Positions 1 to 6,374 of a stretch of DNA of 24,724 nucleotides are shown piece after piece; within the stretch, counting starts at the first letter, position 1; each line of letters opens with the position of its first letter. Made by a program: the position numbers and the translations under genes. This DNA comes from DAOUTW01 sp964523575 (GTDB taxonomy: Bacteria > Zixibacteria > MSB-5A5 > GN15 > JAAZOE01), in NCBI GenBank assembly GCA_964523575.1, contig CAZGAV010000058.1, positions 1 to 24,724 on the forward strand, in the 5' to 3' direction. Below the pieces are notes generated by a model. It saw only the letters and a program-made list of their open reading frames with translations, was not told where the DNA came from and searched no databases.

Positions 1-57
1 CGGAAAATACCGGCCGCCGATCCCCTATGTTTGAAGAATAATTTTGTGTATTAAAAA

Positions 58-75
58 CTCACCGCAAGCGGTGAG
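58..75 (-). terminator. Hairpin with minus-strand U-tract
   Basis: A perfect inverted repeat (CTCACCGC, AA, GCGGTGAG) is followed on the minus strand by a T-run (TTTTTAATA, complement of about 49-57). This has the form of a Rho-independent terminator for transcription leaving the ferritin-like gene leftwards. It would be the second hairpin after that gene, behind the one at 136-155. Confidence 0.55.
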
Positions 76-135
76 GCACCCGGCGTCTGCCGCCAACAGT
101 TCATAAAATCGGATATCTCAGGATGAAAAAATATA

Positions 136-155
136 ACCCACCCTGCGGGAGGGGT
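136..155 (-). terminator. Probable terminator of the ferritin-like gene
   Basis: An imperfect GC-rich hairpin (ACCC-A-CCC, loop TGC, GGG-AG-GGGT) is followed on the minus strand by a T-run complementary to the A-run at about 125-130. It lies about 85 bp beyond the stop of the ferritin-like gene. A similar sequence context, with a GATGAAAAA run before the hairpin and GGGAGGGGTA after it, recurs at about 5770-5818. These terminators may therefore belong to a repeat family. Confidence 0.5.
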
Positions 156-185
156 ACAAAATCCATCAAGTTATCGCAATGAAAA

Positions 186-230
186 ATGAAAGACGAGGCG
201 CTTCGCAAGCTCAGCATTCGCGGGTGCCGG
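186..230. repeat. Dispersed intergenic repeat, partial copy
   Basis: This stretch contains CTTCGCAAGCTCAGCATTC at 201-219. The identical 19 bases occur at 23223-23241 inside the hairpin downstream of groEL, about 23 kb away. The right flank here (GGGTGCCGGCC) differs from the CACATCTGCCGC arm of the other copy, so this copy is partial or diverged. It sits just past the ferritin-like stop codon. Confidence 0.6.
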
Positions 231-239
231 CCACAGAAT

Positions 240-542
240 CTACTTCATTTTTTCGATTTCTTCTTCGACTTCTTCGGCGCCCTCGGCGTAGAATTTGGCT
301 TCATCCGGGGCCAGTTCATGGAGGAGTCGGAGAAACTCCCCGGCGTGAACCCGTTCTTCATCGGCAATGTCCTTGAGGATCTCGATGGCGAGTTTATTAT
401 CCGTCGATTCGGCCAGTTGCATATAAAGCTGAATGGCTTCATATTCCGCGGCAACCATATATCTGATTGCCCGGATAAGTTCCTGATCCGTGAGTTTTCT
501 GTCGTGGGCCAATCCTGAAAAAGGTGAGGCAAATTCCGGCAT
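240..542 (-). CDS. Encapsulin-type half-ferritin (EncFtn / rubrerythrin-like)
   Basis: This encodes a 100-residue, two-helix ferritin-like protein. Residues 18-48 form the first helix with E33 and Y40, and residues 50-75 the second with the EERVH motif (E62, E63, H66). That spacing fits the half-ferritin fold of encapsulated ferritins, where two subunits dimerise to make one four-helix bundle and a diiron ferroxidase site at the interface. The sequence also resembles the N-terminal domain of the Pyrococcus encapsulin fusion, from recall. The C-terminus is a short acidic helix (EEVEEEIEKMK) with no obvious LTVGSLR-type encapsulin-loading peptide. No encapsulin gene lies within the 239 bp downstream or in the upstream neighbours. 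The start is fixed by GGAG seven bases upstream (about 550-553). Its likely role is iron oxidation or storage, or peroxide protection. A plain rubrerythrin-family protein is the alternative. Confidence 0.85.
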   Translation of the reverse strand: MPEFASPFSGLAHDRKLTDQELIRAIRYMVAAEYEAIQLYMQLAESTDNKLAIEILKDIADEERVHAGEFLRLLHELAPDEAKFYAEGAEEVEEEIEKMK

Positions 543-599
543 GACTATTCTCCTTTATTCTTGTTTGTCTAAGAGTCGCATAACAAAAGTCCGATCGAT

Positions 600-605
600 A
601 TTATA
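600..605 (-). promoter_or_regulatory. Candidate -10 box for the ferritin-like gene
   Basis: A perfect TATAAT reads on the minus strand about 58 bp upstream of the ferritin-like start. I see only a poor -35 (TCTGTC, 17 bp away). It would give a leader of roughly 50 nt. The sequence match is real; promoter function is inferred. Confidence 0.35.
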
Positions 606-702
606 GGTTAAGCATTTATCCAGACAGACGCAACCATCGATTAGCGTTGGCGGTCATCGGGGCGGGGCGATCAACAGCATTGATGAAAGTCAAGTAGGGA
701 AG

Positions 703-826
703 GCGGCAGATGTGGACATCTGCCAGCCACGGTATCAAGTCAGGTTGTGGACAGCGCCCTTCGTGAAACTCAGGGCCTTCGGCAGGGCACCCGACCTACG
801 AAGTTCAGTATGCACATCTGCCGCCC
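703..826. repeat. Inverted-repeat element, same family as 23206-23254
   Basis: The left end GGCGGCAGATGTG (703-715) is the exact reverse complement of the right end CACATCTGCCGCC (813-825), enclosing about 97 bp. The left end also forms its own small hairpin (GGCAGATGT, GG, ACATCTGCC, 705-724). The interior has CTTCGTGAAACTCAGG and TACGAAGTTCAGTATG, which are diverged matches to the CTTCGCAAGCTCAGCATTC core of the other copies. No transposase is encoded, so this is a non-autonomous palindromic repeat (REP- or MITE-like). Confidence 0.6.
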
Positions 827-972
827 ACAAACGCCCCCCAAAGGGTGGGCCACCCATTAGATTTTGATTCGAAAATGGGCGGTTTGGGGTTAACCGGGAC
901 CCCAATTGGGGACCCTGGAAAGGAAGCAGAAAGCCGGTAAATGTTTGGCAGGCACCGCCGATAAACAAGGAT

Positions 973-1710
973 ATGGAAACACCCTTCCAAACTCAGGAAT
1001 TCGGGGTCGAACAACCCTTCAAGACGCAAGTCCTCAAACGGCCGGACAGCAGTAAAAAGGCCAAAAAAGAAAAATCGCTGATCCGGGAATATATCGAAAC
1101 CATCGCCATCGCCCTACTGGTGGCACTGCTCCTGCGCGTCTTCGTCGTTTCGGCCTACCGGGTATCATCGGGTTCGATGGAAGACAGCCTGATGGAAGGC
1201 GATTATATTTTCGTCAATAAGCTGGCTTACAAAATGTCGCCGCCCAAAATCGGCGATATCGTCGTTTTCGAAAATCCGTTCGACCCGACCCGCGATTATA
1301 TCAAGCGGATCGCCGCGGTTGAGGGGCAGACGGTCGAAATTATCGACAAAATTCTGTACGTCGACGGCCTCATCGCCGAAATTCCGTCCGGTCTGAAAAA
1401 TATCGATTACAAAATTTTGCCGGAGGTTTTGTCGGTCCGGGACAATTTCGGGCCGATGCTGGTTCCGGAGGGGCAGTATTTCGTCATGGGCGACAACCGC
1501 GACGACAGCCAGGACAGCCGTTTCTGGGGCTGTGTCGATAAAAAGTTTATCAAGGGGAAGGCGATTTTTGTATATTTCTCCTATGAGCCCGACCCCAACG
1601 CCCCCGAATGGAAGGCGCCCTATATCCTCGAATTTTTCGAGATTGGATTCTACAATCTGTTCCATTTTCCGAGCCGCCTCCGAATCGACCGGATCGGAAG
1701 CAATTTCTGA
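973..1710 (+). CDS. lepB: Signal peptidase I (type I leader peptidase)
   Basis: This 245-residue S26-family serine protease removes signal peptides from exported proteins at the outer face of the inner membrane. A lysine-rich cytoplasmic N-terminus (residues 1-37) leads into one membrane segment (about 40-61). The nucleophile box follows as SSGSMEDSL, with S68 as the catalytic serine; the usual proline of SMxPTL is replaced by aspartate. The general-base lysine is K111 in RDYIKRIAAVEG. The conserved box MGDNRDDSQDSR is at 172-183. Length fits short LepB proteins. The ATG is poorly supported because AAGG ends only two bases upstream, but no better start lies in frame nearby. The 3' end overlaps the hemW reading frame. 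Several exported proteins encoded in this window would be its substrates; the lipoprotein would use LspA instead. Confidence 0.93.
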   Translation: METPFQTQEFGVEQPFKTQVLKRPDSSKKAKKEKSLIREYIETIAIALLVALLLRVFVVSAYRVSSGSMEDSLMEGDYIFVNKLAYKMSPPKIGDIVVFENPFDPTRDYIKRIAAVEGQTVEIIDKILYVDGLIAEIPSGLKNIDYKILPEVLSVRDNFGPMLVPEGQYFVMGDNRDDSQDSRFWGCVDKKFIKGKAIFVYFSYEPDPNAPEWKAPYILEFFEIGFYNLFHFPSRLRIDRIGSNF

Positions 1711-2875
1711 CAATTTCTTTCAGCCCTTCCCCGGGCCGTTAGCCGTCTATATTCATTTTCCCTTCTGTACCAATCTCTGCCATTATTGCGATTTTCACAA
1801 GGAACCATACCGCCCCGATCAGGCCGAACGGCTGTTCCGAGCGGTGGGCCATGAGACCGAAATGGTCCTTTCGGCGCTGGGCCATGAGCCGGCCGATGTT
1901 TTTTCGATCTATATCGGAGGCGGCACGCCTTCGCTTCTGGATCCGCGCCTGCTGGAAAACTGGGTCGGCCTGCTCGAGACCTATACCCGGTACCTGCTCG
2001 ATTATGAATTTTCAGTCGAGGTCAACCCCGAAAGCCTGACCGATGAATTCGCCCGCCGGGCGTTCGAAGTCGGAGTCAACCGGATGATTATCGGGGTGCA
2101 GTCCTTTTCGGCCCGGACGTTGAAAATTCTCAATCGCCGCCAGAGTACGCGGGATATTTATCGGGCCTTCTATCGGGCGCGGTCGGCCGGGTTCGAAAAT
2201 ATCGCCGCCGATTTGATTTTCGGTTTGCCGGGTCAGACGATGAAAATGCTGCGGACCGATATCGAACGGCTGACGGCGCTGGAGCCGGCCCATATTTCGT
2301 TTTATCAATTGACCGTCGAACCGGGAACGCGGTTGGCCGAGAAAATCGAGGCGGGGGAAATCGAATTGCCGGATGACGAAAAGTCGGCTTCGATGTATCG
2401 TCTCGGGTCGCATATGCTGATCGACCGCAAATACCGGCGGTACGAGGTGTCCAATTTTGCGCGCGACGGCCGCCGCAGTCGCCATAATTATGCCTACTGG
2501 AACGGGTCGCCGTATCTCGGGCTGGGGCCGTCGGCGCACGGTTTCGTCAATAATTGCCGCTACGGTAATATCGTCGAGGTCGATCAATATATCGAAGCGG
2601 TCGAGGCCGGATATTTGCCGATTGCTTTCGCCGAAAGTTTGACCGAAGAGCAGAGATTGATGGAAACGGTCATGCTGTCGTTGCGAACGTCCGAAGGGAT
2701 CGACCGGCGGAAACTGGTCGACCGTTTCGGCGAGGCGGCGGTTTCGATTATGAAAAATCCGGTGGTGGGGCGTTATGTCGAGTCGGGGCATCTGGCCGAC
2801 GAAGCCGGGTTTTTGCGTCTGACCGACGCCGGTTTTCTGGTGGCCGACAAAATTATTTTGGATCTGGTCAAGTAG
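1643..2875 (+). CDS. hemW: HemW-like radical SAM haem chaperone (formerly 'oxygen-independent coproporphyrinogen oxidase-like')
   Basis: The radical SAM domain begins with a CX3CX2C cluster motif (CTNLCHYC; C42, C46, C49 from the start given), directly after VYIHFPF. It continues with YIGGGTPSLL, the SVEVNPES segment, NRMIIGVQSF and DLIFGLPGQT, all characteristic of the HemN/HemW family. The HemW-specific C-terminal domain follows, with YEVSNFARDG, HNYAYWNG and YLGLGPSAHG. HemW inserts haem into respiratory enzymes and lacks true CPO activity. The start is uncertain: the frame is open from GTG 1532, with ATG 1582 and TTG 1643 also possible, all inside lepB and without clear ribosome sites. 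Homologues would start near 1700, where only ATT (1703) is available. The stop is followed by a strong terminator. Cotranscription with lepB is likely. Confidence 0.88.
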   Translation: MDSTICSIFRAASESTGSEAISDNFFQPFPGPLAVYIHFPFCTNLCHYCDFHKEPYRPDQAERLFRAVGHETEMVLSALGHEPADVFSIYIGGGTPSLLDPRLLENWVGLLETYTRYLLDYEFSVEVNPESLTDEFARRAFEVGVNRMIIGVQSFSARTLKILNRRQSTRDIYRAFYRARSAGFENIAADLIFGLPGQTMKMLRTDIERLTALEPAHISFYQLTVEPGTRLAEKIEAGEIELPDDEKSASMYRLGSHMLIDRKYRRYEVSNFARDGRRSRHNYAYWNGSPYLGLGPSAHGFVNNCRYGNIVEVDQYIEAVEAGYLPIAFAESLTEEQRLMETVMLSLRTSEGIDRRKLVDRFGEAAVSIMKNPVVGRYVESGHLADEAGFLRLTDAGFLVADKIILDLVK

Positions 2876-2906
2876 CCGCGTTTTACTCCTGGAATCGTTG
2901 AATAAA

Positions 2907-2938
2907 AAAACGGCCCGCGGTGATATGCGGGCCGTTTT
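2907..2938. terminator. Bidirectional terminator between hemW and the lipoprotein gene
   Basis: The perfect 12-bp stem AAAACGGCCCGC / GCGGGCCGTTTT has an 8-nt loop and T-runs on both strands. It lies 31 bp past the hemW stop and 27 bp past the convergent lipoprotein stop, so it can end both transcripts. Confidence 0.9.
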
Positions 2939-2965
2939 CATTTATTCGAACCGGAAGATGCCCGA

Positions 2966-4132
2966 TTATTTGATTTCGTAGTCGGTTAATTGATAATCAT
3001 CGACCATGTCGAAACTGCCAAGGGGATTCATCATATTGTCATACACGAAAATGTCGTAAAAATGGAATGTGCGCCTGACGGTGCCGCCGGCGCAGATGAA
3101 ATCTTCCCCGGCAATATCGGTATCCCATTGGCCATTGTCATCGATATCCCAGTACCATTGAATTTGGTAACAATCGAAGTCGCCGGCCGGGACGGGCATA
3201 TCGACGGCGCCGACAATTTCCTTATCCATATCCCAGGGATCGCCCAGGTCGGTCCTGCGATAAGCCCAGCGATTTCCGGTCTGCAGAGGATATTCCAATT
3301 CCTGAATCGGATGCGGCTCGTAGTGGGGATCATCGGTCGATTTGGAGGCGGCCGGGAGATCATCGCAGAAAGCGGCGGCGAGGTCGTTGAGGTTATCGAA
3401 AATCCGGCCCTTGAACTGGAAATGATATGACGGCGCCTGCGGCTTTTTGGGCGGATAGACCGAAGTTCCGGACGAGGTATAGGCGTATTCATACAGGCCG
3501 TCGGATAGATTGCGGCGGTACATATCGGAATAATCGCCAAATTGACCATTGGTCCAGGTGGTGTGAAACATATACAATTCCAGGGAATCGAGCAGGGTTG
3601 CGACCGTCAGAATTTCGGTCGTCCCGGCGCCGGTGATAGTGTCGCCGTACATCGAGGCGAGGCTTTCGGGAGAGAAATTGGTATTATACTGGAGGCGGCG
3701 GTATTCCCACCTGTTGCCGACTGTTATGGGGAAGGTGAAAGTGGCGGCGGTCGAAAAACTGAATATCGGTGATTCGGCGGTAGCGCCGTTTTTGAGCGAA
3801 TGGGAAACGACTTTCCAGTAATATGTCCGGCTGGTGGCCAGAGGGCCGGGTTTGAAGACGGTGTCGGTGACATGGGAGGCGAACAAGTGAGGAGGATCGG
3901 TGGTACCGAGGTAAACATCGAAATAGGCAATATTGGGATCGTACAATGGATACGACCAGGCCAGAGTCGGCATCGGGTAAACGACCGTGGCGGAGTCGGC
4001 GGGAGATAGATTAGTCGGTGGAATGCCCCCGGGTTCGGTTGGTTTATCGTCGCCCGAGCAACCGGTGATGAAAATTATGCCGGTGACGAGAACGAGGCCT
4101 ACGGCGACGAGAATCGCGGGATGCAGTTTCAT
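2966..4132 (-). CDS. Lipoprotein with an Fn3-like domain and two GNRWxYRR modules
   Basis: This 388-residue exported lipoprotein is of unknown function. The start at 4132 is chosen because AGGGAGG lies just upstream and because it places a classic lipoprotein signal (MKLHPAILVAVG to ITGC) at the N-terminus, with C25 as the lipidated cysteine. The frame stays open 20 codons further upstream but that part has no signal character. Residues about 36-130 form an Ig/fibronectin-like domain (LSPADSATV, PTLAWSYP, TYYWKVVSHS). Two similar segments follow, one opening with TVGNRWEYRRLQY and the other with QTGNRWAYRRTDL. The second contains a DIDDNGQWDTD stretch that could bind calcium. It would be anchored to the inner or outer membrane facing the periplasm or the surface. 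It is convergent with hemW and has no obvious partner. Confidence 0.75.
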   Translation of the reverse strand: MKLHPAILVAVGLVLVTGIIFITGCSGDDKPTEPGGIPPTNLSPADSATVVYPMPTLAWSYPLYDPNIAYFDVYLGTTDPPHLFASHVTDTVFKPGPLATSRTYYWKVVSHSLKNGATAESPIFSFSTAATFTFPITVGNRWEYRRLQYNTNFSPESLASMYGDTITGAGTTEILTVATLLDSLELYMFHTTWTNGQFGDYSDMYRRNLSDGLYEYAYTSSGTSVYPPKKPQAPSYHFQFKGRIFDNLNDLAAAFCDDLPAASKSTDDPHYEPHPIQELEYPLQTGNRWAYRRTDLGDPWDMDKEIVGAVDMPVPAGDFDCYQIQWYWDIDDNGQWDTDIAGEDFICAGGTVRRTFHFYDIFVYDNMMNPLGSFDMVDDYQLTDYEIK

Positions 4133-4229
4133 GATATTCCCTCCCTGAATCTTGAATAGAATGTCAGTTGCTATATGAATAAATATAGTCATGTGAATGG
4201 AAATGTCAACAAAAGAGGTGGGAGGATAT

Positions 4230-5012
4230 TCATCCGATTGTCGGTCGGGGATAGAAGGCCTTGATATTCAATCCCGTTTGGCGGCGGCCGCGTTCGGCGA
4301 TGGCTTTCAATTTATCGGGCGGAACCAACCTCAATTCGGTTCTGGGGACGGGGCGGTCGATGGAATAAAGGTGCACCTCGACCGGACGGATGCGGCGCAG
4401 ATGATCGAAATAAGCGGACAGTTCATCGTCGGTAGTATTGCATGGCGAGCCGTCAACGAGAGCGGTTTGAATCAGGATATGTGACAGGGAGGTTAGATTG
4501 TCGATGATGCTTTTGAAATCTATTCCTTTCGCGGGACGGTTGATAGCCTTGAAAGTCGCCTCGGTGCCGGCGTCGAGTTTGAACATGGGGAAATCTATTT
4601 TTGCAATGGCGTCGCGCACCGTTTGAAGATGCAGTCCGGTGGAATTGGATAACAGGCCGAGTCTGACCTGTGGGCGGTAGCGGTCGCGCAAGGCGGCGAT
4701 ATCATCCACCAGATGCGGGAAATCCGGGTGCAGGGTCGGTTCGCCGTTGCCGGAGAAGGTGATATATTTGAAATCCATATCCGACTGCAGGGCCGTTTCG
4801 ACGGCTTTGATAACATCCTCTCGCCGGGCCAGATCGGCGGTGAATTCGCTTAAATCGGCGGCCAGTTTTTTGGTCCAGCCGAAATGGCAATAGACGCAGT
4901 TGAAGGAGCAGAGTTTATAGCGCCCGGGCATGAGGTTGACGCCCAGCGAATGACCCAGCCGCCGGGAATTGACCGGGCCGTAGATGATACCGGGTTTGAG
5001 AGTCAGGAGCAT
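4230..5012 (-). CDS. Radical SAM protein, COG0731-like
   Basis: This 260-residue radical SAM enzyme begins with the signature YGPVNSRRLGHSLGVNL and the cluster motif CSFNCVYC (C35, C39, C42), followed by HFG. Later landmarks are TFSGNGEPTLHPDF, which binds SAM, and LGLLSNSTGL. The N-terminal signature and length place it with COG0731 Fe-S oxidoreductases. These are distant relatives of archaeal Taw1 (wyosine-tRNA) enzymes, but the bacterial members have no firm assigned reaction, so I leave the substrate open. The start is supported by AGGG seven bases upstream of ATG 5012. It begins only nine bases after the stop of the membrane zinc-ribbon gene, so the two are probably cotranscribed. Confidence 0.85.
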   Translation of the reverse strand: MLLTLKPGIIYGPVNSRRLGHSLGVNLMPGRYKLCSFNCVYCHFGWTKKLAADLSEFTADLARREDVIKAVETALQSDMDFKYITFSGNGEPTLHPDFPHLVDDIAALRDRYRPQVRLGLLSNSTGLHLQTVRDAIAKIDFPMFKLDAGTEATFKAINRPAKGIDFKSIIDNLTSLSHILIQTALVDGSPCNTTDDELSAYFDHLRRIRPVEVHLYSIDRPVPRTELRLVPPDKLKAIAERGRRQTGLNIKAFYPRPTIG

Positions 5013-5021
5013 CGAAAGTCC

Positions 5022-5669
5022 CTATGTCAATGAGGCCATGATATTGCGTTGCATCCAGATCGCCAGCAGGAGGAAGATGATGACGAAAAGGCTGACGGCG
5101 ATATAGATGCGGCTACGATAACCGTGACGCAGGGCAAACAGGCAAAAGGTTACCTGCAGGACCGGCAAAATTAATGTCACCAGCGGGATTTTGAGTACCG
5201 TCCAGGCGGAAACGGACACCGGCAGTGAGGGCCAAAGATAAAAAGTGTAAATCCAGAGGGCGGCGTAAGCGGCCAGAGTTGTAAAAATTTGAAGGCGCAG
5301 GGAAGTTGCGCCCGGCGGGGTTTCGACGCGCGGGGGCGGAGCGGTCATCGGTTCGCCGGTGATATCCTTGAGATCGATTTCATGGCACCAGGAACTATGG
5401 CCGCACCGGGGACAATGCAATAATTTGCTTCGGCCCAGATGGGGACTCATAAAATCGACCAGCGGCGAAACGGCAAAGGTGTAATCGCATTGAGGACAGT
5501 GATATCCGAAATGACGGGCGTGCCAGCGCACCAGAAAGAAGGCCGCCACCAGCAGTGAAATAATGATGATCGGGGGCAGGCCGCTCCAGGTCCATAAATG
5601 GGGAAGAAGAAAAAGAGCCAGGACGATGACGACCATGATCGACAGGCGGACGAGAAGAGCTGTTTTCAA
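5022..5669 (-). CDS. Membrane protein with an internal zinc ribbon
   Basis: This is a 215-residue hypothetical inner-membrane protein. I choose the TTG at 5669 because GGGAGG lies six bases upstream. The open frame extends 79 codons further, but that part crosses a terminator hairpin (5780-5802) and reads like noncoding sequence. Order of parts: two membrane segments (about 5-24 and 31-47), a zinc ribbon with CPQC (C58, C61) and CPRC (C86, C89), a proline-rich linker (107-120), and three more membrane segments (about 126-145, 158-180, 188-206). The ribbon should sit in one loop, probably cytoplasmic. It stands upstream of the radical SAM gene with a nine-base gap, suggesting a shared transcript. 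No specific family recognised. Confidence 0.72.
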   Translation of the reverse strand: MKTALLVRLSIMVVIVLALFLLPHLWTWSGLPPIIIISLLVAAFFLVRWHARHFGYHCPQCDYTFAVSPLVDFMSPHLGRSKLLHCPRCGHSSWCHEIDLKDITGEPMTAPPPRVETPPGATSLRLQIFTTLAAYAALWIYTFYLWPSLPVSVSAWTVLKIPLVTLILPVLQVTFCLFALRHGYRSRIYIAVSLFVIIFLLLAIWMQRNIMASLT

Positions 5670-5779
5670 ACCGAACCTCCCATAACAGGCGGGCGTGAGG
5701 GCCGACCGTGATATATCAATATCGTCGGAAGAGCGAGGGCGGTCAAGAAAGAAGTCTGCGATATAATTGGATGAAAAAG

Positions 5780-5802
5780 AACCCTGCCGGGCAGGCAGGG
5801 TT
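5780..5802 (-). terminator. Minus-strand Rho-independent terminator
   Basis: The perfect 9-bp stem AACCCTGCC / GGCAGGGTT has a 5-nt loop (GGGCA) and is followed on the minus strand by TTCTTTTTCAT. It lies upstream of the zinc-ribbon gene, so it would stop transcripts arriving from further right. Its flanks (GATGAAAAA and GGGAGGGGTA) resemble those of the hairpin at 136-155. Confidence 0.65.
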
Positions 5803-5943
5803 CGGTGTGGGAGGGGTAAAAACCTTGAAGGAAAAGCGGGGGTCATATGCGATGGCAATATATCAACCGGTATGAGGCGGGGATTGGGTTTGGAATAGAT
5901 TTTCATTAATCATGAAATTCGCCCGGCCCGGATATAAAAAGAA

Positions 5944-5971
5944 GAAACCCCGCCGGGGGAAGCGGGGTTTC
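5944..5971 (-). terminator. Second minus-strand Rho-independent terminator
   Basis: The perfect 10-bp stem GAAACCCCGC / GCGGGGTTTC has an 8-nt loop and is followed on the minus strand by TTCTTTTTATA. No gene on this strand precedes it before the DASS gene, which is transcribed the other way. It suggests a short unannotated minus-strand transcript starting somewhere in 5972-6374, or a dispersed terminator-like repeat. Confidence 0.6.
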
Positions 5972-6233
5972 AATGATCGACTTGTAAGTTCTCTGGCGGG
6001 TATGTTTTGACCTGATGTTATTATTGTTTGCAAATTCATTGCCGAGCGCCGTCGCAATTTGTAATCGATTCGGGGTCAAGGGGAAAAGAAGATATTTCAA
6101 AACTGATCGCAGGGTCGGATGCGACTGAAATGTCCAGACATTGAACATCGTCACATATTTAAGCGGGTTGGTAAGAAATTTTAAGGCCAAATGGGACAAT
6201 TGCTTTCAATCGTTAATGGGGCTGTTTGATATA

Positions 6234-6263
6234 TTGACAATGACAGCAATGTCGTTGTCTTAT
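6234..6263 (+). promoter_or_regulatory. Candidate promoter and overlapping dyad upstream of the DASS gene
   Basis: TTGACA (6234-6239) is followed after 18 bp by TCTTAT (6258-6263). A near-perfect inverted repeat, GACAATGAC, AGCAAT, GTCGTTGTC (6236-6259, eight of nine positions paired), fills the space between the two boxes. This is where a repressor operator would lie. It would give a leader of about 105 nt. The -10 box is weak, so function is only inferred. Confidence 0.3.
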
Positions 6264-6374
6264 AACGAATAATAGATTAGTGCCGGATCCGTCAGGGCAA
6301 AAAATCGAGCTGTTGGCGAGGGATCGAATATAAGTTAGCTTGCGTTACTGTATTTGATTTTTTAAATAAATTAT

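Larger units (their letters stand above)
543..972. other. Gene-free, repeat-rich gap between divergent genes
   Basis: I see no credible gene in this 430-bp stretch. It holds the leader and -10 of the ferritin-like gene, the inverted-repeat element at 703-826, and a run of GC-rich palindromes before lepB: GGGTGG/CCACCC around 843-855, ATTTT/AAAAT at 861-876 and CCCCAATTGGGG at 900-911. Short minus-strand reading frames here have no recognisable content. No clear promoter for lepB was found. Confidence 0.6.
5670..6374. other. 705-bp stretch without a convincing gene
   Basis: This stretch separates the divergent zinc-ribbon and DASS genes. It contains two Rho-independent terminators both oriented for minus-strand transcription (5780-5802 and 5944-5971), an imperfect dyad upstream of the transporter (6236-6259), and AT-rich sequence before the DASS start. 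A 97-codon minus-strand frame (5906-6199) runs through the second terminator and has no recognisable protein features. The terminators have no minus-strand gene before them in this gap, so short noncoding transcripts are possible. Confidence 0.55.

Noticed and set aside
2012..2941. 309-codon frame antisense to hemW
   Set aside because: It lies antisense to the conserved radical SAM gene and reads through the bidirectional terminator; its composition is that of a shadow frame.
5670..5906. N-terminal extension of the zinc-ribbon protein to an ATG at 5906
   Set aside because: The extension crosses a terminator hairpin and lacks protein character, while the TTG at 5669 has a strong ribosome site.
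5906..6199. 97-codon minus-strand frame
   Set aside because: It runs through an intrinsic terminator, has no ribosome site or recognisable motif, and reads like noncoding sequence.
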